Shown piece by piece: positions 26,334-35,462 of a stretch of DNA of 59,878 nucleotides. The position numbers and the translations under genes are program-made. The stretch comes from Acidobacteriota bacterium (lineage in GTDB: Bacteria > Acidobacteriota > Terriglobia > UBA7540). The notes under the pieces were generated by a model, which did no database searches, was not told where the DNA came from, and saw nothing but the letters and a program-made list of their open reading frames with translations. The stretch covers positions 1-59,878 of the forward strand of contig SCRD01000009.1 in NCBI GenBank assembly GCA_004298155.1. Direction: 5' to 3'. The number at the start of each line of letters is the position of its first letter. Position 1 is the first letter of the stretch.

Positions 26334-27725
26334 TCAATCCAGGATGACTTTTTGGATATATGATGGAACTTCTGCATGCCATCCCAGGGCTCCTGCCATT
26401 CTCTCCTGAAGGGCTATTGCGGCTTGAAGTTCACCATGGGTTACAAAGGTTTTTTGCGGCGCCTTTGGAAACTTTTCGAGCCAGCCGATAATTTCGCGAT
26501 AGTCCGCATGTCCACTAAGGTTTTCAATAGTTTCTATGTGGGCGCGGACAGGAATTTGCTGACCGTGGATCTTGATTGATTCCGCCCCTGCTTGTATGGC
26601 TTGGCCTCGAGTTCCCGAGGCTTGAAAGCCCACAAAAAGAATCGTGTTACGATGGTCAGGTAGGCATCGCTCGAGGTGATGGAGTACTCGGCCCCCGGTC
26701 GCCATTCCACTAGCCGAAATAATGATGGTGGGAAAGTGGCACTCATTTAAGGCTTTTGACTCATCCACCGAGCGGTCAAAGTGCACGTTTGGCTGGGCGA
26801 AAAGCCTGTGCCCCCCAGCCTCGAGTTCGTCGGTCTGCACGTTATGGTCCTCGTGGTGTTTGCGATAGAGGTCCGTGGCGTCAATGGCCATGGGGCTGTC
26901 GACATGAATGGGCACTTCGTGCATCAGGTTCTGCTGGATCAACTGCCGGAACAAATAGAGCAACTCCTGAGTGCGACCTATTGCAAACGCAGGAATGATG
27001 ACGGAGCCACCTCGAGCCACTGTGTTTTCTACAATTTGCGCAAGACGCGTGTGGAAGTCGTCCGTTGGATGGAGGCGATCGCCATAGGTAGATTCACATA
27101 CCAGGTAATCGACCGTACCCGGGTTGGCAGGTTCCCGGATGATCAATTGTGGGAACCTGCCTATGTCTCCTGAAAACAGAATCTTTAAGGATCTTTCTGC
27201 CTCAGTAATGGTCACCTCGACCATGCGCGCGCCCAAGATGTGACCAGCCCGGATAAATCTCACGCTGAATCGAGGCGAAAGCTCAAGGGGTTTTGACTCG
27301 TCGGCCGCCCGGAGCAGTTCGAGAGACTTAACCGCTTCATCGTAGGTGTAAAGCGGGAGGGCTGGTTTGTGCTTGCTGAAGCCCTTCTTGTTCGCATAGG
27401 AGGCGTCTTCTTCCTGGAGATGTCCGGAATCCGGAAGGGTCAGGCGCAAGAGGTCGACCGTGGCTGAAGAGGCCCAAACCTGGCCGTGAAATCCCTCCTT
27501 GACAAGGCGCGGGAGGTAGCCGGTGTGGTCAAGATGGGCGTGCGTCAGGACAATCCAATGAATACTGCCCGGGTCAACTGGAAACGGGCTCCAATTGCGC
27601 AACCGGAGCTCCTTAGCGCCCTGAAAAAGCCCACAATCGATCATGAGCCGCTCGCCCGCAGCTTCCAGCAAGTACTTCGAACCAGTTACGGTTTGCGTTG
27701 CTCCGAGAAAGGTCAAGCTGGGCAT
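26334..27725 (-). CDS. MBL-fold beta-CASP nuclease (CPSF-like)
   Basis: A 463-residue metallo-beta-lactamase-fold protein of the beta-CASP/RMMBL type, related to CPSF73 and bacterial RNA exonucleases. Zinc motif THAHLDHTGY places His62, His64, Asp66 and His67; later landmarks are ILFSGDIGRFP, CESTYGDRLHP, AFAIGRTQELLYLFR, SASGMATGGRVLHHLERC and LSGHADYREI. These residues and the length fit an RNA-processing enzyme. Its ATG shares one base with the stop of the mutase gene upstream (TGATG), so the two are translationally coupled. Confidence 0.9.
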   Translation of the reverse strand: MPSLTFLGATQTVTGSKYLLEAAGERLMIDCGLFQGAKELRLRNWSPFPVDPGSIHWIVLTHAHLDHTGYLPRLVKEGFHGQVWASSATVDLLRLTLPDSGHLQEEDASYANKKGFSKHKPALPLYTYDEAVKSLELLRAADESKPLELSPRFSVRFIRAGHILGARMVEVTITEAERSLKILFSGDIGRFPQLIIREPANPGTVDYLVCESTYGDRLHPTDDFHTRLAQIVENTVARGGSVIIPAFAIGRTQELLYLFRQLIQQNLMHEVPIHVDSPMAIDATDLYRKHHEDHNVQTDELEAGGHRLFAQPNVHFDRSVDESKALNECHFPTIIISASGMATGGRVLHHLERCLPDHRNTILFVGFQASGTRGQAIQAGAESIKIHGQQIPVRAHIETIENLSGHADYREIIGWLEKFPKAPQKTFVTHGELQAAIALQERMAGALGWHAEVPSYIQKVILD

Positions 27726-29338
27726 CAGATAATCACCGCCTCCTGGTAATGGCCAAAAACTTCAGCCAATATGCCTGAGATTTCACCCACTGTTGCGTAG
27801 GACTTTACTGCCTGAAGGATTACGGGCATCAAGTTGTGCTCACTTCGGGCTGCCTCCTCCAAGTCCCGCAGCATAGCATCCACCCGGCGTTGATCGCGGC
27901 GTGCGCGCAACCTTTTCAACCTGTTCGCCTGCTGCCGCTCGATTTCAGGATTGATCTTCAGGATCGGGATTTCTTGCTCGGAATCTTCCCGGTAGCGGTT
28001 GACGCCCACAATCACCTGGGATCCTTTTTCAATCTTCCCCTGGTACTCATAGGCGGCCTGCTGGATCTCACGCTGCACGAATCCCCTCTCGATTGCCTCC
28101 AGCATTCCACCCATAGCTTCAATCTTCTCCAAGTATTCTTCGGCGGCATGTTGAATTTCGTTCGTAAGCTTTTCAATGGTATACGAGCCCCCGACAGGGT
28201 CAACGGTATTGGTGACACCACTTTCGCAGGCGATGATCTGCTGGGTGCGCAGAGCAAGCAACGCCGACGCTTCCGTAGGCAGGGCCATCGCCTCATCGCG
28301 CGAATTTGAGTGGAGCGATTGAGTTCCGCCCAGCACAGCGGCAAGTGTCTGCAGGGCCACGCGAACGATGTTCGTATCCGGCTGCTGCGCGGTAAGGGTT
28401 GATCCGCCCGTTTGCGTATGGAAGCGGAACACCCACGAACGCTGGTCACGAGCTTTGAAGCGCTCGCGCATAATGCGCGCCCACATCCGGCGAGCTGCGC
28501 GAAATTTGGAAACCTCTTCCAGGAAGTTGTTGTGTGCGTTCAGGAAAAACGAAAACCGGGGCGCCACCTCGTCCACAGCGAGGCCGCGGTCCAGCGCTGC
28601 CGACATGTAGGCCATGCCGTTCCCAAGAGTAAAGGCAATCTCCTGAGCTGCAGTGGACCCAGCTTCGCGAATGTGGTAGCCGCTTACTGAGATGATGTTC
28701 CACTCGGGCATGCACTCGCGGCAAAAGGCGAAGATGTCGGTCGCCAGGCGCAACGCCGGCTTAGCCGGATAGATGTAGGTTCCACGCGCGATGTATTCCT
28801 TCAGAATGTCGTTCTGGACGGTCCCTGAAAGGCTCCTGAGGTCCGCGCCCTGCTTTTCCGCTGTAGCGAAATAGAGTGCCAGCAGGATCGGGGCCGTGGC
28901 ATTGATGGTCATGGACGTAGAAACCCGGTCGAGCGGGATGCCTTCAAACAAGGCTTCCATGTCCTCGAGAGAGTCAATCGCCACGCCGACGCGACCCACT
29001 TCACCCTGGGCCAGGGGATGGTCTGAATCCAGGCCAATTTGCGTTGGCAGGTCAAACGCAATCGAAAGCCCGGTTGTCCCTTTCGACATCAAATACCGGA
29101 ACCGCTGGTTTGACTCTTGGGCCGAGCCAAAACCTGCATACTGGCGCGCAGTCCAGAGGCGGCTTCGGTACTGGTCCGGATAAATACCACGGGTGTAGGG
29201 GTAACTGCCGGGGACACCGAGATCCCGGCTGGGATCGAAACCGGCCAGGTCTTCTGGGCAATGGAAGTGGCACTCTGAAGTTCCCGCAATTTCAGGACGC
29301 GAGCCCGGTGTTTTTTTAATGCCTCGAAAACCACTCAT
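27725..29338 (-). CDS. Methylmalonyl-CoA/acyl-CoA mutase large (catalytic) subunit
   Basis: A 537-residue coenzyme-B12-dependent acyl-CoA mutase catalytic domain. Seen: [92 protein letters not shown] and [19 protein letters not shown]. It stops where the B12-binding domain would start in single-chain enzymes, so it must pair with a separate small subunit, not present here. The [15 protein letters not shown] segment resembles isobutyryl-CoA mutase or related mutases as much as methylmalonyl-CoA mutase, so substrate is left open. No clear ribosome site precedes the ATG. Confidence 0.92.
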   Translation of the reverse strand: MSGFRGIKKTPGSRPEIAGTSECHFHCPEDLAGFDPSRDLGVPGSYPYTRGIYPDQYRSRLWTARQYAGFGSAQESNQRFRYLMSKGTTGLSIAFDLPTQIGLDSDHPLAQGEVGRVGVAIDSLEDMEALFEGIPLDRVSTSMTINATAPILLALYFATAEKQGADLRSLSGTVQNDILKEYIARGTYIYPAKPALRLATDIFAFCRECMPEWNIISVSGYHIREAGSTAAQEIAFTLGNGMAYMSAALDRGLAVDEVAPRFSFFLNAHNNFLEEVSKFRAARRMWARIMRERFKARDQRSWVFRFHTQTGGSTLTAQQPDTNIVRVALQTLAAVLGGTQSLHSNSRDEAMALPTEASALLALRTQQIIACESGVTNTVDPVGGSYTIEKLTNEIQHAAEEYLEKIEAMGGMLEAIERGFVQREIQQAAYEYQGKIEKGSQVIVGVNRYREDSEQEIPILKINPEIERQQANRLKRLRARRDQRRVDAMLRDLEEAARSEHNLMPVILQAVKSYATVGEISGILAEVFGHYQEAVII

Positions 29339-29404
29339 CTGGATGAATGAAATGCGCGGACGCCCTCAACCACCGTAGGAGACACAAGCGCCGGCGCTTA
29401 GAGA

Positions 29405-29653
29405 TCATCGCACGCTTCTGGCTTTCACAAAAGAATAAAGGCAAAAAATCAGCAGCAGGACAGTGAAGCTCGCGACCATGCCAAACCCCCAGACGCCCTG
29501 GCTGGGAATTTTCTGATATTCCTGCCACAATTTTAACGAAACTGAAACTCCGGCCAAGGTCAAAAACAGAAACAAGAGCGCTACCAACAGGTGGAACATT
29601 TGCCGCACCCGACAAAACAGGCGTCCCGAAAACGATGTTGAGTTTGTTGGCAT
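29405..29653 (-). CDS. Small membrane protein, two helices
   Basis: An 82-residue protein starting MPTNSTSFSGRLF. Two hydrophobic helices are clear: MFHLLVALLFLFLTLAGVSV (about 19-38) and GVWGFGMVASFTVLLLIFCL (about 53-72), with a short basic tail. AGAGG lies 11 bases before the ATG at 29653; the same frame extends upstream to 29731 but that part looks non-coding. It reads towards the mutase gene 66 bases away. No family recognised. Confidence 0.55.
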   Translation of the reverse strand: MPTNSTSFSGRLFCRVRQMFHLLVALLFLFLTLAGVSVSLKLWQEYQKIPSQGVWGFGMVASFTVLLLIFCLYSFVKARSVR

Positions 29654-29774
29654 GATCTTGACGGCCTCTTGCGAAGGAAAATGTCCAACACTTCGATGGT
29701 AAGGCGAACCCTTTCCGCCGTCAATGTACACTCACCACAGGCTGCCTTGACACTGATGCAAGCGGAAACATAGA

Positions 29775-30113
29775 ATGCAAAGAGAAATAAAAATTAGAAA
29801 GAAGGGCGCCTTTTTGGAGCTTGACGACAACTTCAAACACCTGATCAAGGAGCTCGGCCAGGCGATTAATGAATCGCTGGCGGACTCTGCTAACATTTCT
29901 GAAGTAATGGGCCGTATCCGGGCCGCGGGCTACGACCTTTTTCTGGTTTTGGAAGTCACGATCGGGTTCAACAAACAGGGCGACAAAGGCACTGTCCACA
30001 GCCAGAACATGCCAGCAGAAACAACCTCGAACGGGCCGGATTTCCTCCTGACCACTGAAGACGCGCAATTTCTGCGGTCACTCAAAATCGTAGTCGAAAA
30101 AGAGAGCGAATAG
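29775..30113 (+). CDS. Conserved-looking hypothetical protein
   Basis: A 112-residue soluble protein with a charged N-terminus (QREIKIRKKGAFLELDDNFK), a helical middle (LIKELGQAINESLADSANIS) and a beta-rich end (YDLFLVLEVTIGFN). No motif was recognised and it has no signal peptide. An AGCGGA stretch precedes the ATG. Its start is close to, and divergent from, the small membrane protein. Amino-acid composition looks like a genuine cytoplasmic protein. Confidence 0.6.
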   Translation: MQREIKIRKKGAFLELDDNFKHLIKELGQAINESLADSANISEVMGRIRAAGYDLFLVLEVTIGFNKQGDKGTVHSQNMPAETTSNGPDFLLTTEDAQFLRSLKIVVEKESE

Positions 30114-30206
30114 GCTCATTCGAGCCCCCTGCAAATGCTGCCTTGGGTCAAACCGAACTAAGAGTACCACCGAGTTCGCCGGCAACGAATGTGCTTTTGA
30201 GCTCCC

Positions 30207-30236
30207 TTGACAACCCTCTTTGTGCGCGCCTAGGAT
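30207..30236 (+). promoter_or_regulatory. Consensus promoter predicting a leaderless mRNA
   Basis: TTGACA (30207-30212), an 18-base spacer and TAGGAT (30231-30236). Transcription would begin about 7 bases downstream, at or next to ATG 30243 of the MEMO1-family gene, leaving no room for a ribosome site. TAGGA could alternatively act as a weak ribosome site for a transcript from further upstream. Confidence 0.5.
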
Positions 30237-30242
30237 TTGCCT

Positions 30243-31070
30243 ATGGAGCCCACCTTAGTGCGTTCCCCCGCCGTGGCCGGCCGCTTCTACCCTCATAAAC
30301 GTGAAGCCCTTCTGCGCGACGTTGATCATTATCTGGAATACGAAACAGACGATGAAAAGACCTACGAGTCGGCTATCGCCTGTGTCGTGCCTCACGCCGG
30401 GTACATGTACTCTGGGCATGTTGCCGGGGCGGTTTTCCGCCTGTTGCCGGCACATTCGCACTACGTTATCATGGGACCCAACCACTCTGCCCGCGGCGCC
30501 CCGCTGGCTGTGATGTCGCGGGGAAGCTGGCTCACTCCGCTGGGCCATGTGGAACTGGACACCGAGCTTGCCGGTTACATCCGTGAAAAATGCGCCATGC
30601 TGGCCGAAGATGCCGAGGCACACGCCAGCGAGCACTCGCTCGAAGTCCAGCTTCCGTTCCTGCAACGGTTGTCTGGAACGCTCACATTTGTTCCCATCGC
30701 CATTGCAATCGCCGATTATACGACGCTTCTGCATCTGGGTTGGGCCGTCGCAGACGCAGTACGACGTTTAAAGGAACCTGTAATGATCGTCGCATCGAGT
30801 GACATGAACCACTACGAACCGGACAGCGTCACTCGCGAGAAAGACGATAACGCCATTGAGAAGATCCTTCAGCTTGATCCCGCAGGGTTGATGGAAGTGA
30901 TTCGCGAAATGGATATTTCAATGTGCGGCTACGCGCCGACAATAGCCGTGTTGGCTGCGGCAAAAAAACTGGGCGCCAGCAGGGCGCGATTGATCAGGCA
31001 TGCAACCTCGGCGGACGCAACCGGAGACACGGACTCAGTGGTAGGTTATGCAGGAATTATCGTCTACTAG
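30243..31070 (+). CDS. MEMO1-family protein (AmmeMemoRadiSam system protein B)
   Basis: A 275-residue protein of the MEMO1 family, related in fold to class III extradiol dioxygenases. Landmarks: SPAVAGRFYPHKREALL, CVVPHAGYMYSGHVAGAVF with the family His, VIMGPNHSARGAPL, SEHSLEVQLPFLQ, VASSDMNHYEPDS and CGYAPTIAVL. In many bacteria it is associated with an AMMECR1 protein and a radical-SAM enzyme; neither partner is in the window. ATG 30243 is preferred over TTG 30237. Biochemical role remains uncertain in the family. Confidence 0.9.
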   Translation: MEPTLVRSPAVAGRFYPHKREALLRDVDHYLEYETDDEKTYESAIACVVPHAGYMYSGHVAGAVFRLLPAHSHYVIMGPNHSARGAPLAVMSRGSWLTPLGHVELDTELAGYIREKCAMLAEDAEAHASEHSLEVQLPFLQRLSGTLTFVPIAIAIADYTTLLHLGWAVADAVRRLKEPVMIVASSDMNHYEPDSVTREKDDNAIEKILQLDPAGLMEVIREMDISMCGYAPTIAVLAAAKKLGASRARLIRHATSADATGDTDSVVGYAGIIVY

Positions 31071-31117
31071 CCCTCAGCAAGCAGCGCTACTATCCTGAAG
31101 GCCAGCGGTTGTCATCA

Positions 31118-33037
31118 TCACCGGGGCGGGCCGTGCTGGCCGCTACCGCCGCCACCAGAAGGCATTCCACCACCGCCCATGCCGCTACTGCGCATTCCGC
31201 CGCCCGTATCACTGCTTCGCATACCCCCGCCCATCTGGCCGGAGGACCGCTCCATGCTCCGACTCTGGCTGCCACCGAAATCACCTGAAGATCGGCCGGA
31301 AGAGGGAGATCTGTTCATCCTCTGCTGGGAATTGCGCGAAGCCCTGGTCATCTCCTCCATCTGCCTGCGTGCCTGAGTATTCTCCTTCTTCTGTTCTCTT
31401 CTCAGCATTCTTTCATCACGAAAGTCCGGCATGCGCGGTTGCTGGATAACATGCATCCCTGCCGCATTTCCGGCCGGCTGGGCTGAGGGGAGAAACGAAT
31501 TCGCGCGCCGCATAACATCCCCGCGGGAGCCCAGGTCCGAGATGGGAATTGCTGTCAACTGTCTGGCGTTATTTCCGGGATTTGAGCCTCTCCGGCTTCG
31601 GAGAAGCATATCATTGTTTATCGCAGGTCCGGAGCCGTTCACAAAGCGGTGTGTCTGCTGGTCAAAGGAGGCGGGGGCATGAGCCTGTACATCCCATGCT
31701 GCGCCAACCGTGCTCTGAGAAAACACTCTGGCTGGCGCCACGATGGTACGGCGAACGCGAACTCCTGAACCCGCGCCCGCTTCTGTGGCGGAGATCGTAG
31801 TGGAACGATCAATTGGGGGCCCCGACAATCTCAGGCTGCGCGTGAGCGGCACCGTCGGTGAACCAACCTGTCGTCCGTTGAAAGGATGGATCCGGATTAC
31901 ATCTCCCGGTGATATTGGCCGCCCCCCCTGGAATGTGTTGCTGCTTACCACGACAGAGCAATTCTCGCCGCCTGGACAACTTACAGGCTTGCTGAAGCTG
32001 CCCGAATAGGCCCTGGGAGCCCAACTGACCCACCCAGGCCCCTCATACCACGTCACGAGCGCCGGTGACCAGGTAGAGAAATCACCCGGGAGCCAGCACC
32101 AACCCTGACCCGCCGGGTAGATCCAACTGCCGTAGTGGAAAGGCAACCACCCCCAGGAAAGCCCGGAAATCCAGGTATATCCAAAGCCGGGATACCAGGA
32201 CCAGCGTCCGACCGAATAGGGTGACCAACCTGATCCCATCATCGGCGACCAGCAGTTTCCGAACTCAGGCAGATAGTTCCACGCACCGAAATACGAAAGG
32301 TCGTTCCAGCCGTAAAGTGAGCTACCTGCGTAAAGGGCGCCATCTTCCGGCCCGGCCTTGTTGCTGGCCACCGTTGCTGCACCCTGACGCTTATCCACCC
32401 ATTGGTCCCAGGCGTCTTCCGTGACGCCCTCCGTCACCCGGAAAGCGTTGGCGCTGCCCGGCGTAATTTCAAGAACATGGTTCGCTGCTACAGTTCCGGA
32501 ACCTTGAGGGCACTGGACTGTGACGTTGCCTTTGAAAACCTTCATCCGCTGGCCACGCTCATCCATATCAAGGCGGAACGCCACCTTGGAACTGGCATCA
32601 TAGGTTGAGCCCGCGGCAAGGACTTCGTACACATCGCCCCGTTCCGGCGTAACCTCAAAGGTAGCGTAACCCTGCGCAAGGGAAAGATGATTGATCTTTG
32701 CGCCTTCAGGAGACAAAGCGAGCCTGGTAAAATCAACCTCGCTCGACTGGCCCAGGCGGACTGTGGATCCGTTCTCAAACTCGACTTCCGCAAAACTATT
32801 GGCGTCCGTAGCAATTTTAAAGCCCTGCTGAATGGGCGTGTTGACAAAGGCCCTCGCCCACTGGTCAACATCGGGACGGTACATGGTAACGGTGCCATCC
32901 ACAAAACTGAGGCGGACGATTCGGACCTGAGGATTAGCCTGGGCTGCGGCGGGAGCAGGAATCAGCGTTAAAGTTATGAGTAGTGCAGCAGGCAGGATTA
33001 ACAGCCAGTAACCCCTGGGCGACCGGTCGTTTTTCAT
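31118..33037 (-). CDS. Secreted FecR-domain protein with W/Y/G-rich repeats
   Basis: A 639-residue exported protein. Signal peptide at 1-33 (LLILPAALLITLTLIPAPAA). Residues ~40-200 are a FecR-like domain (VDGTVTMYRPDVDQWARA, GFKIATDANSFAEVEFENG, TVRLGQSSEVDF). Residues ~235-345 hold aromatic repeats such as YGWNDLSYFGAWNYLPEFG, VGRWSWYPGFGYTWISG and WGWLPFHYGSWIYPAG, a DUF6600-like surface module. The C-terminus is charged, then a Gly/Ser/Met-rich tail (MGGGMRSSDTGGGMRSSGM). It probably sits on the cell surface or in the periplasm; no FecI/FecA partner is adjacent. Confidence 0.82.
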   Translation of the reverse strand: MKNDRSPRGYWLLILPAALLITLTLIPAPAAAQANPQVRIVRLSFVDGTVTMYRPDVDQWARAFVNTPIQQGFKIATDANSFAEVEFENGSTVRLGQSSEVDFTRLALSPEGAKINHLSLAQGYATFEVTPERGDVYEVLAAGSTYDASSKVAFRLDMDERGQRMKVFKGNVTVQCPQGSGTVAANHVLEITPGSANAFRVTEGVTEDAWDQWVDKRQGAATVASNKAGPEDGALYAGSSLYGWNDLSYFGAWNYLPEFGNCWSPMMGSGWSPYSVGRWSWYPGFGYTWISGLSWGWLPFHYGSWIYPAGQGWCWLPGDFSTWSPALVTWYEGPGWVSWAPRAYSGSFSKPVSCPGGENCSVVVSSNTFQGGRPISPGDVIRIHPFNGRQVGSPTVPLTRSLRLSGPPIDRSTTISATEAGAGSGVRVRRTIVAPARVFSQSTVGAAWDVQAHAPASFDQQTHRFVNGSGPAINNDMLLRSRRGSNPGNNARQLTAIPISDLGSRGDVMRRANSFLPSAQPAGNAAGMHVIQQPRMPDFRDERMLRREQKKENTQARRQMEEMTRASRNSQQRMNRSPSSGRSSGDFGGSQSRSMERSSGQMGGGMRSSDTGGGMRSSGMGGGGMPSGGGGSGQHGPPR

Positions 33038-33138
33038 GGCACACCTCCGCGGCTGGCGTCAGGAACCTGTCTTCATGATACATCAGGCCGGGAAAGGTTA
33101 ATACCAGAATCAGATATTCCTTCGGAGCTGCCCCGGTA

Positions 33139-33879
33139 TCAGCGACGCTCCATCTTGTTCGAGGAGTAACCATCCTGAATTCGGCGAAGAATATCCGCCG
33201 CACGCACCTGGGCGATGTGGAGGTACTGCGAATCGCCGGCGATCTTCTTCAGGATCGGTACCATCAACTGGGGATCAACCAATTCCTTGCTGTCGAGGTC
33301 AATCTCAATTCGGGTCAGTGCGGAGGGCAGGCCAAGAACATCATATTTGGACGAATACTCCAGAGTCCCGATGTGTTGTTCGACATCCGCGATGCCATCA
33401 AAAACTCCCAGAAGTCCCTGCGCGCGCTTGTTATTCGTGTAGTTGAACTGCACCTTGTTTTCCCGGCCATTACAGCGGTAGATAAAGGTTTTCAAGCCCA
33501 GGTTGGCGACATTCCTGTTGCTTTCGAGTTTCAATGATTGAAAATCGTCGAGCGCGGTCGCCATCTGGAACAATGTCTGTGTTGTCTCGCCAGAGAGCTT
33601 AAGTGCACGGGGCTTGGGCGGTTCGCTCAGTTGCCGGCCGTCATAGGTGCCGTCGCCATTCGAGTCCACTGTCAGCGATAAATATTCCGGGATGCTTCCT
33701 TTCATCACCTTGGTATAAGTCAGTGTCGCAGTGCTCCCTGCCTCTTGCCCTAGAAGGTTCGGATTGAAAAAAAGTCCCAGCGCAAGAAGGCAGAGGCTGA
33801 AGGGCAATACGCACCGCCAAAGCCCACAACGAAGAATTGATACGATAGAGCCCCGCTCCATAGCGAAAACAAGGGTCAT
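33139..33879 (-). CDS. Exported hypothetical protein
   Basis: A 246-residue protein with an N-terminal hydrophobic segment (LWRCVLPFSLCLLALGLFFN) that looks like a signal peptide or anchor ending near GQEAGS. The mature part is mixed alpha/beta with YLSLTVDSNGDGTYDG, an Asp-rich calcium-loop-like stretch, and VRAADILRRIQDGY at the end. No family recognised. Start is uncertain (ATG 33879 or 33861) because neither has a strong ribosome site. It lies 101 bases upstream of the FecR-domain gene on the same strand. Confidence 0.65.
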   Translation of the reverse strand: MTLVFAMERGSIVSILRCGLWRCVLPFSLCLLALGLFFNPNLLGQEAGSTATLTYTKVMKGSIPEYLSLTVDSNGDGTYDGRQLSEPPKPRALKLSGETTQTLFQMATALDDFQSLKLESNRNVANLGLKTFIYRCNGRENKVQFNYTNNKRAQGLLGVFDGIADVEQHIGTLEYSSKYDVLGLPSALTRIEIDLDSKELVDPQLMVPILKKIAGDSQYLHIAQVRAADILRRIQDGYSSNKMERR

Positions 33880-34011
33880 CGGAGATTATGTCCCAGAGCA
33901 GCGCTCCTCAGAGCCGTGAGCTTCCTTTTGCGAAAGCCCCACAGCTGCCCGTAATGTCGACGTAGCAAAAAGCTGAGCAAAAACCGCTGATGCCGGTCCT
34001 GCACTGCCCTT

Positions 34012-34770
34012 TCAGCCACTCTGCTGAGCCAGTGACTGCAGTTCCGCGTCCTCGATGTCAAAGTTGGCGTAGACGTGCTGAACATCTTCGTGTTCATCTA
34101 GCTCATCCATCAGGCGCAGCACCTGGTCGGCTGGCTTCCCGGAGACTTTCACCTGGGTCTGGGGGACCATTGAAAGCTCCGCTACAACTGGCTTAATGCC
34201 TGCTTTGTTGAGGGCGTCAACGACTTGCGGGAGCTTCTCTACCGGGCAAAGGATTTCCCAGTTCTCGCCGTCTTCTGTCATGTCGTCAGCGCCAGCCTCG
34301 GTAATCAGTTCCAGCAGAGCATCTTCTTCAGCCTTGGATTTTTCAACTACAATGTATCCTCGCTTGCTGAAGATCCAGGTCACGCAACCTGTTTCGCCCA
34401 GGTTTCCGCCATGCTTTGAAAGAATGTGTCGCAGATCTGCAAGCGTCCGGTTACGATTGTCAGTAGCGACTTCCAAGATGAGTGCAACGCCGCTCGGCCC
34501 GTATCCCTCATACACAATTTCTTCATATTGCACGCCTGGAAGTTCGCCGGTACCCCTCTGGATGGCCCGCTTGATGTTGTCGGCAGGCATATTTACAGCC
34601 TTGGCGTCACCAATTGCGGCCCTTAGACGAGGATTCGCATCGGGATCGCCGCCTCCAATGCGGGCCGCCACGGCGATTTCCTTGATCAGCTTGGTAAAAA
34701 GTTTGCCTCTCTTGGCATCAGCTGCGCCCTTCTTATGCTTGATCGTTGCCCATTTTGAATGGCCCGACAT
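34012..34770 (-). CDS. yebC: YebC/PmpR-family protein
   Basis: A 252-residue member of the universal YebC/TACO1 family. Signature: SGHSKWATIKHKKGAADAKR at the N-terminus, then NMPADNIKRAIQRGTGEL, YEGYGPSGVALILEVATDN and LGETGCVTWIFSKRG. Family members have been described as transcription regulators and, more recently, as factors that help ribosomes pass difficult stretches. Length matches the family norm. The ruvC gene often found next to yebC is not present here. Confidence 0.95.
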   Translation of the reverse strand: MSGHSKWATIKHKKGAADAKRGKLFTKLIKEIAVAARIGGGDPDANPRLRAAIGDAKAVNMPADNIKRAIQRGTGELPGVQYEEIVYEGYGPSGVALILEVATDNRNRTLADLRHILSKHGGNLGETGCVTWIFSKRGYIVVEKSKAEEDALLELITEAGADDMTEDGENWEILCPVEKLPQVVDALNKAGIKPVVAELSMVPQTQVKVSGKPADQVLRLMDELDEHEDVQHVYANFDIEDAELQSLAQQSG

Positions 34771-34975
34771 GTGATTTCTCTTTCTCTGTCCACCTACTGC
34801 CAGCGCGAAAACCGATGAGGGCGACCGGCAGTTGACTATAAAGTTTTCCTATTTTCAACATCGAAATCTTAGCATATTGCTGATCTTCTAGCCACGGCCC
34901 GGTATCACACAGGGCACAGGCAATCTCCCCTGTTGCCAAGGCGAGCATTCCTTCCGCCGAGTCACAATTCACCAT

Positions 34976-35359
34976 TCATTTTGCCGCTTCCTCCATGATG
35001 GCAAAAATCGTCGCCTCGACTTCCTTAGCAACGGGCTCCAACCCGGAAGTTTTAAAAAGTGCCAACATGGCGGTCGGCTTAATGGTTGCCAGAACAACCG
35101 CATCCCCCTCGCAGTAGACAGAAATGCGGCACGGCAGCGCGGTTGAGATCCCAGCATTCTTTTCCAGAACTTTCTTTGCCTGTTGTGGATTGCAAACCTC
35201 AACAATCAGGCACTCGCGGTCGAACTCGACTCCCTTTTCCTTCATTTTGGCTTTCAAATCGTAGGTTCCCATGATCCCGAACTTGTGCCGCTGTGTCGCC
35301 GCCTCAAGGTCGCGAGTAACCTCAGGAAGAGCTTTCTTCGATTTCACCGTGTAAATCAT
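34976..35359 (-). CDS. DUF302 family protein
   Basis: A 127-residue protein of the DUF302 family: FGIMGTYDLKAKMKEKGVEF, LIVEVCNPQQAKKVLE, ALPCRISVYCEG and LALFKTSGLEPVAKEVEATI. The family has a small alpha/beta fold; its conserved Cys (CNP, LPC) are present and may bind a ligand or metal. No signal peptide. It stands between yebC and the M48 protease on the same strand with gaps of 205 and 103 bases. Confidence 0.85.
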   Translation of the reverse strand: MIYTVKSKKALPEVTRDLEAATQRHKFGIMGTYDLKAKMKEKGVEFDRECLIVEVCNPQQAKKVLEKNAGISTALPCRISVYCEGDAVVLATIKPTAMLALFKTSGLEPVAKEVEATIFAIMEEAAK

Positions 35360-35462
35360 ACTGTTTACCTACCATCCAGACTTTTCAAGCTTATCGGACA
35401 AGACTCAAAGGAAATTGAACGGTTGCCATCGTCAATAACTTCAACGCAGCCTTTCACGGGTC

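Noticed and set aside
26174-26347. Plus-strand frame of 57 codons in the gap before the MBL gene
   Set aside because: No family features, and it overlaps the end of the MBL gene on the other strand.
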